Shown here one piece after another: positions 45,767 through 57,300 of a stretch of DNA of 64,000 nt. Position 1 is the first letter of the stretch. Every line of letters begins with the position of its first letter. Source of the stretch: Musa acuminata AAA Group. Taxonomy: Eukaryota; Streptophyta; Magnoliopsida; Zingiberales; Musaceae. The position numbers and the translations under genes were made by a program. Below the pieces are notes generated by a model that did not search any database, was not told the origin of the DNA, and saw nothing but the letters and a program-made list of their open reading frames with translations. The DNA lies in NCBI RefSeq assembly GCF_036884655.1, contig NC_088359.1, positions 21,441,001 through 21,505,000 of the forward strand. The letters are read 5' to 3'.

Positions 45767-46135
45767 TTTCAAGATGATAAAAGAAATATGAAATTGTAAT
45801 GAGTAGGTAAAACAAGAAGAAAGGGAAGGGAAGATTTTACCTTATGGAGTGTGTCTTGGATGATGGAGAGCTTGGACCACCAAGAATCCCTCTCCAAGGT
45901 TTGTAGAGGTTAGAATGAGGGATTGAGAGAGTTTGGGAGAGTTGGAGCAAGGCTTCCACGGGTTGGGGGCGGTGTCACCGTCGGCCCTAACCAATTGGGA
46001 TTTATAGGCTGTCTCGGGCAGTGCCATCGCCAAACCGAGCAGTGCCACTGCCTGGCGCCCGAGCGCTCAGGCAGTGCTACTGCCAATTCTGGCGGTGCCA
46101 TCGCTGGCATGCTGCATTTTTTTTTTTTTGAGGCG
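45767..46135 (-). promoter_or_regulatory. LTR-like promoter module ahead of the extra ORF
   Basis: In ORF direction this holds a GC-rich array of GGCAGTGCCACTGCC-like boxes (46110-45965), then GCCTATAAATCCCAATTGG with a TATAAAT at 46006-46000, a pyrimidine-rich leader, and a possible splice donor (AAGGTAAAAT near 45840). The ORF starts about 235 bases after the TATA box. This repeats the order of the LTR promoter, where the array is followed by CCTATAAATACCCC. Its relative at 52136-52680 has no such module. Confidence 0.5.
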
Positions 46136-46276
46136 TTTGACTCATGATAGGTTAAGATAATGAGTTGTACTTCAGTATATCATCTTGAATCGAAGGAGAA
46201 TGATGAAGTCAAATCTATAGAAGAACGGAAAAGGATGAGACATTTTTTGAAAAATATATTCAAACAAGCTTATTTT

Positions 46277-47479
46277 TGTTGAATCTCGGATTTTGATGAT
46301 GAAATCAATTGATGGGTTAATTGATCTAATCCATATTATTGAGTTAAGTGTGCAGGATTAACTACGATAACCAGAAAACACAAAGCAAGAATACCGGAGT
46401 CAAGATCGATGGACGTTTAAGAGTCCGAAGAATCGTCGGAGATGTTGCCGGAACCAACCGAGAAGAAATCGGGAACCTATCGGAATTTTCGAAAGTTCAC
46501 CGAAGAGATCGTCGGAGGTTCACGGAGATCACCGAGAAGGCTCGGCTACTCGTTAAAGTCATCACAAGATCGGGAGCTTGATGGGAGTCCGTCGGAAGAA
46601 GCTCGCCGAAACAAGACTCGACGTTCGCGGTTGAAAGCTTGCTTTGGATGTGTTTTTGTTATGTAGTTCACTTGTAATTAGGATTAGGATTAAGAGATAA
46701 TCCTATATCCTGGTTAGGGGCCAACTGGGCCCAAAGTCAGATATGGTTTGGGCTAAAATTAAGCCAAACCAGTGAAATCGGAGAGCCAGGCGGTGGCACC
46801 GCCCAGCACCCGAGAGCTGGGCGATGACACCTCCCGGGCTGGGCGGTTGCACCTCCCAGCACCCGAGCGCTGGGCGGTGGCATCGCCTGGCTGGGCGGTG
46901 GCACCTCCAGCACCGGGAACCCTAAGAAAATTCAAATTTTGGAGCCCAAAATTTGAATCCTCTTGAGGCCTATAAATACCCCTCAAATCTCAGCTGAGGT
47001 TACAACTTTTGAGAAGCATTTTGATTGAGAGAAAAGTCTTGGAAAGTCTTAGCAAGTCTTGTTTTCAATTTGCTAGAGAGTTCTCCTCCTTCTTTCTTAT
47101 TGAAAATTTATAAGAGGTTGAACTGCTTGTAAAAGGTTGTAAGAGGGGTGTTTACCCTTCCATTTCAAGAGATTTGCTAGTGGAAGGTGGGAGCCTCATC
47201 GAAGAGGGGCATCGCAAGTGGAGTAGGTCATTTGACCGAACCACTCTAAAAATCGGCGTAATCTCTAGTTTGCATTTTATTATTGTCATTTACATTACTG
47301 CAAATCTTCTTACTGCTTTAGTTCCTTATTACCCTTGCTGCGCAACTTTAAGAATACGCTTTCAAGTTAAACTTTTCAAGTTCCGTTCTTATCGTACGAA
47401 AGATTTTTTTTTAAAATCGAAGTTTTAATCTGCTGCACTAATTCACCCCCCCCCTCTTAGTGCCGCTCCGATCCTAACA
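46277..47479 (+). repeat. 5' LTR of the nested element
   Basis: It runs from TGTTGAATCTCGG to GATCCTAACA, 1203 bases. It contains the U3 palindrome array (46790-46915), a perfect 12-bp stem hairpin (46931-46957), the TATA box TATAAATA (46971-46978) and a C tract (47448-47458) near the end. Confidence 0.93.
46931..46957 (+). repeat. Perfect hairpin just upstream of the LTR TATA box
   Basis: TTCAAATTTTGG pairs with CCAAAATTTGAA across an AGC loop. The TATA box starts 13 bases later. The same hairpin is present in the 3' LTR (53755-53781) and, with small changes, in the host LTRs. Confidence 0.9.
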
Positions 47480-47481
47480 AG

Positions 47482-47493
47482 TGGTATCAGAGC
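47482..47493 (+). other. Primer binding site of the nested element
   Basis: TGGTATCAGAGC, two bases after the LTR. Confidence 0.9.
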
Positions 47494-47531
47494 GAGGTTA
47501 TCTCTCATATTTGGTTTAATACCCAAGAGAG

Positions 47532-50500
47532 ATGGCTTACTCCGGCATGCAAGAGGGCCATTCTATTGCACGACCACATTTGTTTAATGGGTCGGATTAC
47601 ACATATTGGAAGACTCGCATGAGGATCTTCCTCATTTATATGGACTTTGAGCTTTGGTCTATTGTTGAGAATGGATTTCAAAAATCTTCTCTTCCGATGA
47701 GCGAATGGAATGAATCGGAGAAGAAGGTTTTTGCTTTAAATGCAAAGGCTATGAATGCCTTGTTTTGTGCATTAGACAAAAACGAATTTAATTGTGTTTC
47801 AATATGTGATTCGGCTTTTGATATTTGGAGAACTCTTGAGGTCACTCATGAAGGCACTAGCCGATGAAAGAGTCCAAAATCAACATCCTTGTGCACTCTT
47901 ACGAACTTTTTCGAATGAAACCAAGTGAGTCCATCGGAGACATGTACACCCGGTTTACGGATGTCATCAATGGACTCAAAGCTCTCGGTAAAGATTTTAC
48001 TAACTTTGAACTAGTAACTAAAATCTTAAGATCCCTCCCTAAAAGTTGGGATCCAAAAGTTACGGCCATTCAAGAGGCCAAAGACCTTAAAGCATTCCCT
48101 CTTGAAGAACTCATTGGGTCTCTAATGACCTACGAAATGACATGTCAAGCTCATGACGAGCTCGAGAACCCCCTTCTAAAGAACAGGAAGGATATGACAC
48201 TCAAATCACAAGAAGACCACTTGAAAGGAACATCAAGTGATGAGGACAGTGACAATGACATTGCACTTTTGACTCAAAAATTTAAAAAATATTTAAGAAA
48301 GAACAAACTTAAAAATAATATAAAAAATAAATTTGAACAAAAGAAGGACCAAGTGATTTGCTATGAATGCAAAAAACCGGGACACTACAAGAACGATTGT
48401 CCTCAAGCCAAAAAGAGGACATCAAAGAAGAAGGCGCTCAAGGCAACATGGGATGATTCAAGCGCGTCCGAAGAAGAGGAGTCCAACACCGAGCAAGTTG
48501 CTCATTACGCGCTAATGGCTTTAGAAGAAGAGGTATGTGATTTATTTAATGAAGATTTATCTTTTGAAGAACTCTCTATCGCTTTTCATGAATTATTTGA
48601 TGAATGTAGAACAGTTAGCAAGAAGTTAAGTATCTTAAAGAAAGAGCATGCTTTGCTACAAGATAAGTTTGATAGTCTTCAAACTCCTCCATGCTCTAAG
48701 TGTGAGCATTTAGAAGCAATAAAAAATAAAAATTTACTTCTTAAGGAAACCTTAAACAAGTTTAAGGTTGGTAGCAAAGGATTAGATATGATCCTTGCAC
48801 ACAAGGGTCACATCGCAAATAGAAATGGAATTGGATTTGTAAAAGGATTACATCAAAATCCTACCACTTTCATAAAAGGACCTACATTACATGTTTCCTC
48901 TTATATGAAATGCAACTTCTGTTGCAAATCCGGACATATTGCCTACAAATGTCCATTTAGGAAAATTAGTTCACAAAAATTAATATGGGTTCCTAAAGGA
49001 ACTATAAAGGATTCAAAAATAAATAACAAGGTTAGTGGGTCAATTTTTGAGGCACCCAAAATCAAATGGGTACCTAAAAATCATCCTCTTTTGTAGACAA
49101 ACCCACAAGCTAGGAGCAAGAGATGGTATCTCGATAGTGGATGCTCAAGACATATGACTGGAGATCCATCTCAGTTCTCTATGCTCACTAGCAAAGAAGA
49201 AGGGTACGTCACCTTCGGAGACAACAACAAAGGCAAAATCATTGGCAAGGGAACTATTGGTAACAAATTTAGTTTTTCCATTGATGATGTTTTACTAGTT
49301 GATGGATTGAAACACAATCTCTTAAGTATTAGTCAACTATGCGATAAAGGTTATATCGTTAGATTTGAATCAAATATGTGCATTATTGAAAAACCAAATC
49401 ATAACATGACTATGATTGCTTTAAAACAAAATAATGTCTATACCATCAATCTTGTTGAACTAGGTAATGAAATGTGTTTCTCCGTCGTAAATGATGATGC
49501 TTGGCTTTGGCATAGGAGATTAGGTCATGCAAGCATGAAAACAATATCTAAAATCTCATCTCAAGAATTAGTACGAGGGATTCCGAATATGAAGTTTATT
49601 AAGGATAAGGTATGCGATGCATGTCAACTAGGCAAACAAATTAAAACAAGCTTCAAACCAAAAAATCAAATTAGCACCACTAGACCATTACAATTGATCC
49701 ATTTGGACTTATTTGGACCAATTGATACAACAAGTCTAGGTAGAAGCAAATATGCTTTTGTGATTGTGGATGACTACTCTAGATACACTTGGACCTATTT
49801 CTTAGCTCACAAAAGTGATTGCTTCAAGTGTTTCTCTAAGTTTTGTAAACTCACTCAAAACGAAAAAGGCTTCATGATTTCATCAATTCGGAGTGATCAC
49901 GGTGGTGAATTCCAAAACCGTGACTTTCAAAATTTTTGCGAAGTTAATGGGTACAATCATAACTTCTCAACTCCAAGAAATCCTCAACAAAATGGAGTAG
50001 TTGAAAGGAAAAATAGAAGCCTACAAGAAATGGCAAGAACTATGTTAAATGAACATAGTTTACCCAAATATTTTTGGGCCGAAGTTGTAAATACGGCTTG
50101 TTACATCATGTATAGGGTCATAATAAGACCATCTCTATCAAAAACTCCCTATGAATTATGGAATAACAAAAAACTAAATATTTCTTATTTTAAAGTTTTT
50201 GGTTGTAAATGCTTCATTTTAAATGAAAAGGATGCCCTAGGTAAATTTGATGCTAAATCCGATGAAGGCATTTTTCTTGGTTACTCCTCCGTTTCTAAGG
50301 CCTTTCGTGTCTTTAATAAAAGGACCTTAGTAATAGAAGAGTCTATTCATGTAGTTTTTAATGAAATTTCTGATTTAAAGAAAAATGATTTTGATGATGA
50401 TCTTGATTTTGATAATTTGAATTTAAACGAACCCCCTCCTCAAAATAGCCATTTGAATGTATCTTCTTCCGAAATTTCTTTACCCAAAGAATGGAAGTAT

Positions 50501-52135
50501 GTAGATGCTCATCCAAAGGAGCTAATTATAGGAGATACAACAAAAAGGGTTCAAACTCGTTCTTCTTTCAAGAATTTTTGTGCTAACACCGCTTTCCTTT
50601 CTCAAATTGAACCTAAATGCATTGACGAAGCCTTAAAAGATGATTTTTGGGTCATTGCAATGCAAGAAGAATTGAACCAATTTGAGAGGAATGAGGTATG
50701 AAAGCTTGTTCCTAGACCAAGTGACCACTTAGTCATAGGTACTAAGTGGGTCTTTAGAAACAAGCAAGACGAAAATGGTATCGTGGTTAGAAACAAGGCT
50801 AGATTAGTGGCCAAAGGTTTCAACTAAGAAGAAGGTATCGATTACGAAGAAACCTTCGCTCCCGTGGCTCGATTAGAAGCCATAAGGATGCTCCTTGCCT
50901 ATGCTAGTAGTAATAATTTTAAACTATTTCAAATGGATGTTAAAAGTGCTTTCTTGAATGGTTTTATTTTCGAAGAAGTATATGTCGAACAACCTCCCGG
51001 ATTTGAAAATTCTCTTCTTCCTAATCATGTATTCAAATTGACTAAAGCTCTCTATGGCTTGAAACAAGCTCCTAGAGCTTGGTATGAAAGGCTTAGTTCC
51101 TTTCTTATTTTAAATAATTTTACCAAAGGCAAGGTTGATACTACATTGTTTATTAAACATTTTGAAAATAATTTTCTTATTGTGTAAATTTATGTTGACG
51201 ATATTATTTTTGGCTCTTCGGATGAATCACTATGTGAATCATTTGCCAAATGTATGAGTCATGAATTTGAAATGAGTTTAATGGGTGAATTAACTTTCTT
51301 TTTAGGATTACAAATCAAACAACTTAGTGATGGTATATTTCTTAACCAATCCAAATATACATTAGAATTGTTAAAACGATTTAACATGGATAATTCAAAA
51401 GCAATAAACACCCCTATGAGTACTGCGACTAAGTTAGATATGGATGAAAATAGTGAAAATTTCGATCAAAAAACATATAGGGGAATGATAGGTAGTCTAC
51501 TCTACCTCACCGCGACTAGACCAGATATTATGTTTAGTGTAGGACTTTGCGCTAGGTTTCAATCTAATCCTAAATTATCTCATCTAAAGAGTGTTAAAAG
51601 AATATTTAGGTATCTTAAAGGAACTCTAAATTTAGGATTGTGGTATCCAAAATCTGAAAAATTCGATCTAATAGCTTATGCAGATGTCGATTTTGGCGGA
51701 TGCAGGATAGATAGAAAAAGTACATCCGGAACATGCCAATTTTTAGGACATGCACTTGTTTCTTGGACTTCCAAGAAACAAAATTCAGTTGCACTATCTA
51801 CGGCGGAAGCCGAATACATTGCTGCAAGTGCATGTTGTGCACAAGTCATTTGGATGAAAAATACATTAGAAAACTATGGAATTCACTTTAAAAACATTCC
51901 CATAAAATGTGATAATACTAGTGCCATATGTCTTACTAAAAATCCAATTCAGCACTCTAGAACTAAGCACATCGACGTTAGGCATCATTTCATACGTGAT
52001 CATGTCCTTAACAATGATGTTGTTCTAGAATTCATTGACACAAAGCATCAATTAGCAGATATATTTACAAAAGCTTTGAATGAAGACCAATTTGAATTCA
52101 TTAGAAGGGAATTAGGTATGTTAAATTGTCCCTAA
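47532..52135 (+). pseudogene. Gag-pol relic of the nested SIRE-like element
   Basis: Gag starts at ATG 47532 (M-A-Y-S-G). A single base is missing near 47863 compared with the host copy, shifting the frame. Gag continues to 49096 with a good zinc knuckle (C-Y-E-C-K-K-P-G-H-Y-K-N-D-C near 48360) and a second knuckle (C-N-F-C-C-K-S-G-H-I-A-Y-K-C near 48910). Protease ([10 protein letters not shown]), integrase (H-H-C-C, then D-D-E blocks), RT (Q-M-D-V-K and Y-V-D-D, both intact) and RNase H follow in one frame, broken by stops at 49094 (TAG), 50699 (TGA), 50825 (TAA) and 51185 (TAA). Where the host copy can be compared, the last three are single C-to-T or G-to-A changes. The copy is dead although its domains are well kept. 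Confidence 0.92.
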
Positions 52136-53106
52136 GAATAAACTTGGTTGAATGGATTTTCTATAAAGTTTTTCATTCTTTCTCCGTTCCTCGGTGACTT
52201 GTTAAATTATCTTATCCTATCTTGAGTCAAACACCGCTTCCATCTGATCAAGATTAATTATTTTATGATATTTTGAATCTCAAAATTGATTTTAATGGCT
52301 TGATTATGAGTTTCAAGTTGACGAATTGAATTTGAATGGATTTGTATTCGAATTATGATCTTGACTTATTGGAGTTACTACTTAAAATTTTTTTTTTATC
52401 CCAATCTCTTCTTTGTACATCTATAATTTTTGTTATTTATAAAAAGAAGAGATTTGATAATATGGATGAATGCTGAATTTTCCTTTAAGATGAACTCTGC
52501 GTAAATATTTTAGCATACTTAATTTTGAATGATAAAATCTTTGTATGATCAATGATAATATAGATGAGTGATGTATGATCAATGATAAAATCTTTGTATG
52601 ATCAATGATAATATAGATGAGTGATGTATGATCAATGATAAAATCTTTGTATGATAAATTATGTGCTTCAAGTCTCATTCCCTTTTTGTTGATGACAAAG
52701 GGGGAGAAAAGTGATGACTTGTATCATTTTAATAGCATGACTTATATGAATTGCAAAAGCTTGTGTGATATGAATGTCTTATATGCCTTGCAAAATCCTT
52801 GAGAATATCACAAGATTGATTGATCATATTGAAAGCATGCCTTACATCGATATCATGAAATTCATGTTGAAAATCTTTATCTCCTATCGTAGTAAAAATT
52901 GTCCCATATCATTTGACTTATGATTTTCATCGAAGTTTCGCATTTACTATTGCTTAATGAGAATAACGATAAGCTCTACGGTTAGAACTTATCGGTTTAT
53001 GCTTGAATTCAATGGATGAAATTCAAGTGTTTTCATCTTCTCATAATATGGCATATAGATAGGGGGAGTTATGTTTAACTTCGTCATCAATTGATTGTCA
53101 TCATCA
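52136..53106 (+). other. 3' noncoding tail of the nested element
   Basis: No ORF is supported. A short tandem duplication (about 60 bases: TGATAATATAGATGAGTGATGTATGATCAATGATAAAATCTTTGTATGATCAA) lies at 52550-52660. The remainder matches the tail of the host element. Confidence 0.75.
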
Positions 53107-53119
53107 AAAAGGGGGAGAT

Positions 53120-54302
53120 TGTTGAATCTCGGATTTTGATGATGAAATCAATTGATGGGTTAATTGATCTAATCCATATTATTGAGTTAAGTGTGCAGGA
53201 TTAACTACGATAACCAGAAAACACAAAGCAAGAATACCGGAGTCAAGATCGATGGACGTTTAAGAGTCCGAAGAATCGTCGGAGATGCTGCCGGAACCAA
53301 CCGAGAAGAAATCGGGAACCTATCGGAATTTTCGAAAGTTCACCGAAGAGATCGTCGGAGGTTCACGGAGATCACCGAGAAGGCTCGGCTACTCGTTAAA
53401 GTCATCACAAGATCGGGAGCTTGATGGGAGTCCGTCGGAAGAAGCTCGTCGGAAAGCTCGCCGAAACAAGACTCGACGTTCGCGGTTGAAAGCTTGTTTA
53501 GGATGTGTTTTTGTTATGTAGTTCACTTATAATTAGGATTAGGATTAAGAGATAATCCTATATCCTGGTTAGGGGCCAACTGGGCCCAAAGTCAGATATG
53601 GTTTGGGCTAAAATTAAGCCAAACTAGTGAAATCGGAGAGCCAGGCGGTGGCACCGCCTGGCTGGGTGGTAGCACCGCCCAGCACCCGAGAGCTGGGCGG
53701 TGACACCTCCCGGGCTGGGCGGTGGCACCTCCAGCACCGGGAACCCTAAGAAAATTCAAATTTTGGAGCCCAAAATTTGAATCCTCTTGAGGCCTATAAA
53801 TACCCCTCAAATCTCAGCTGAGGTTACAACTTTTGAGAAGCATTTTGATTGAGAGAAAAGTCTTAGAAAGTCTTAGCAAGTCTTGTTTTCAATTTGCTAA
53901 AGAGTTCTCCTCCTTCTTTCTTATTGAAAATTTGTAAGAGGTTGAACTGCTTGTAAAAGGTTGTAAGAGGGGTGTTTACCTTTCCATTTCAAGAGATTTG
54001 CTAGTGGAAGGTGGGAGCCTCATCGAAGAGGGGCATCGCAAGTGGAGTAGGTCATTTGACCGAACCACTCTAAAAATCGGCGTAATCTCTGGTTTGCATT
54101 TTATTATTGTCATTTACATTACTGCAAATCTTCTTACTGCTTTAGTTCCTTATTACCCTTGCTGCGCAACTTTAAGAATACACTTTCAAGTTAAACTTTT
54201 CAAGTTCCGTTCTTATCGTACGAAAGATTTTTTTTTAAAATCGAAGTTTTAATCCGCTGCACTAATTCACCCCCCCCTCTTAGTGCCGCTCCGATCCTAA
54301 CA
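53120..54302 (+). repeat. 3' LTR of the nested element
   Basis: 1183 bases, TGTTGAATCTCGG to GATCCTAACA, directly behind a polypurine tract. The TATA box is at 53795-53802. Its U3 array is shorter than that of the 5' LTR. Confidence 0.93.
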
Positions 54303-54306
54303 ATTT

Positions 54307-57300
54307 TCAGGGACAATTTAACATGCCTAGTTCCCTTCTAATGAATTCAAATTGGTCTTCATTTAAGGCTTTTGTAAAAATATCTGCCAATTGATGCTTT
54401 GTGTCAATAAATTCTAAAACAACATTATTGTTAAGGATATGATCGCGTATGAAATGATGCATAATATCGATATGCTTAGTTCTAGAGTGCTGAATTGGAT
54501 TTTTGGTAAGACATATGGCACTAGTATTATCACATTTTATGGGAACATTTTTGAAGTGAATTCCATAGTCTTCTAATGTATTTTTCATCCAAACAACTTG
54601 AGCACAACATGCACTTGCAGCAATGTATTCGGCTTCCGTCGTAGATAGTGCAACTGAATTTTGTTTCTTAGAAGTCCAAGAAACAAGTGCATGTCCTAAA
54701 AATTGGCATGTTCCGGATGTACTTTTTCTATCTATCCTGCATCCGCCAAAATCGGCATCTGCATAAGCTATTAAATCGAATTTTTCAGATTTTGGATACC
54801 ACAGTCCTAGATTTGGAGTTCCTTTAATATACCTAAATATTCTTTTAACACTTTTAAGATGAGATAATTTAGGATTTGATTGAAACCTAGCGCAAAGTCC
54901 TACACTAAACATAATATCCGGTCTAGTCGCGGTGAGGTAAAGTAGACTACCTATCATTCCCCTATATGTTTTTTGATCGAAATTTTCACTATTTTCATCC
55001 ATATCTAACTTAGTCACAGTACTCATAGGGGTGTTTATTGCTTTTGAATTATCCATGTTAAATTGTTTTAACAATTCTAATGTATATTTAGATTGGTTAA
55101 GAAATATACCATCACTAAGTTGTTTGATTTGTAATCCCAAAAAGAAAGTTAATTCACTAATTAAACTCATTTCAAATTCATGACTCATACATTTGGCAAA
55201 TGATTCACATAGTGATTCATCCGAAGAGCCAAAAATAATACCGTCAACATAAATTTGTACAATAAGAAAATTATTTTTAAAATATTTAATAAACAATGTA
55301 GTATCAACCTTGCCTTTAGAAAAATTATTTAAAATAAGAAAGGAACTAAGCCTTTCATACCAAGCTCTAGGAGCTTGTTTCAAGCCATAGAGAGCCTTAG
55401 TCAATTTGAATACATGGTTAGGAAGAAGAGAAATTTCAAATCCGGGAGGTTGTTCGACATATACTTCTTCGGAAATAAAACCATTCAAGAAAGCACTTTT
55501 GACATACATTTGAAATAGTTTAAAATTATTACTACCAGCATAGGCAAGGAGCATCCTTATGGCTTCTAATCGAGCCACGGGAGCGAAGGTTTCTTCGTAA
55601 TCGATACCTTCTTCTTGGTTGAAACCTTTTTCCACTAATCTAGCCTTGTTTCTAACCACGATACCATTTTCGTCTTGCTTGTTTCTAAATACCCATTTAG
55701 TACCAATGACTAAATGGTCACTAGGTCTAGGAACAAGCTTCCATACCTTATTCCTCTCAAATTGATTCAATTCCTCTTGCATTGCGATAATCCAAAAATC
55801 ATCTTTTATGGCCTCGTCAATGCATTTAGGTTCGATTTGAGAAAGGAAGACGGCGTTAGCACAAAAATTCTTGAAAGAGGAATGAGTTTGAACCCCTTTT
55901 GATGTATCTCCTATAATTAGCTCCTTTGGATGAGCATCTATATACTTCCATTCCTTGGGTAAGGAAATTTCGGAAGAAGGTGCATCCAAGTTGCTATTTT
56001 GAGGAGGGGGTTCATTTAAATTCAAATTATCAAAACCAAGATCATCATCAAAATCATTTTTCTTTAAATTAAAAATTTCATTAAAAACTACATGAATAGA
56101 CTCTTCTATTACTAAGGTTCTTTTGTTAAAAACCCGAAAAGCCTTAGAAACGGAAGAGTAACTAAGAAAGATGCCTTCATCGGATTTAGCATCAAATTTT
56201 TCTAAGGCATCCCTTTCATTCAAAATAAAGCATTTACAACCGAAAACTTTAAAATAGGAAATATTTGATTTTTTATTATTCCATAATTCATAGGGAGTTT
56301 TTGATAAGGATGGTCTTATTAGGACTCTATTCATGATGTAGCAAGCCGTATTTACGGCTTCGGCCCAAAAATACTTAGGTAAACTATGTTCATTTAACAT
56401 AGTTCTTGCCATTTCTTGTAGGTTTCTATTTTTTCTTTCAACTACTCCATTTTGTTGGGGATTCCTCGGAGAGGAGAAGTTGTGATTGTATCCATTAACC
56501 TCACAAAAATTTTGAAAGTCACGGTTTTGAAATTCGCCACCGTGATCACTCCGAATTGATGAAATCATGAAACCTTTTTCGTTTTGAGTGAGTTTACAAA
56601 ATTTAGAGAAACACTTGAAGCAATCACTTTTGTGAGCTAAGAAATAGTTCCAAGTGTATCTAGTATAGTCATCCACAATTACAAACGCATATTTGCTTCC
56701 CCCTAGACTTGTCGTGTCAATTGGTCCAAATAAGTCCAAATGAATCAATTGTAATGGTCTAGTGGTGCTAATTTGAGTTTTTGGTTTGAAACTAGTTTTT
56801 ATTTGTTTACCTAGTTGACATGCATCGCATACTTTGTCCTTAATAAACTTTATATTTGGAATTCCTCGCACTAAATCTCTAGATGAGATCTTAGATATTA
56901 GTTTTATGCTTGCATGGCCTAGTCTCCTATGCCAAAGCCAAGCATCATCATTTAAAGCGGAGAAGCACATTTCATTACTTAGTTCATCAAGGTTGATGGT
57001 GTAGACATTATTTTGTTTTAATGCAATCATAGTTATGTTATGGTTTGGTTTTTCAATAATACACACATTTGATTCAAATCTAACGATATAACCTTTATCG
57101 CATAATTGACTAACACTCAAGAGATTATGTTTCAATCCATCAACTAGTAAGACATCATCAATAGAAAATTTTAATTTGTTACCTATGGTTCCCTTGCCAA
57201 TAATTTTGCCTTGGTTATTGTCTCCGAAGGTGACGTACCCTTCTTCTTTGTTAGTGAGCATAGAGAAATGAGATGGATCTCCAGTCATATGTCTTGAGCA

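Larger units (their letters stand above)
46277..54302 (+). mobile_element. Complete SIRE-like Ty1/copia element nested in the host element
   Basis: Perfect ATTTT target duplication (46272-46276 and 54303-54307). The parts are 5' LTR 46277-47479, primer site 47482-47493, gag-pol relic 47532-52135, 3' tail, polypurine tract 53107-53119 and 3' LTR 53120-54302, 8026 bases in total. The LTRs are nearly identical apart from array copy number and a 12-base indel, so the insertion is recent. The site is directly behind the host gag-pol stop codon. The element has no extra ORF. Confidence 0.93.

Noticed and set aside
45910..46147. Short frames over the GC-rich boxes
   Set aside because: They arise from the palindrome array. 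Similar frames occur in every LTR with this array.
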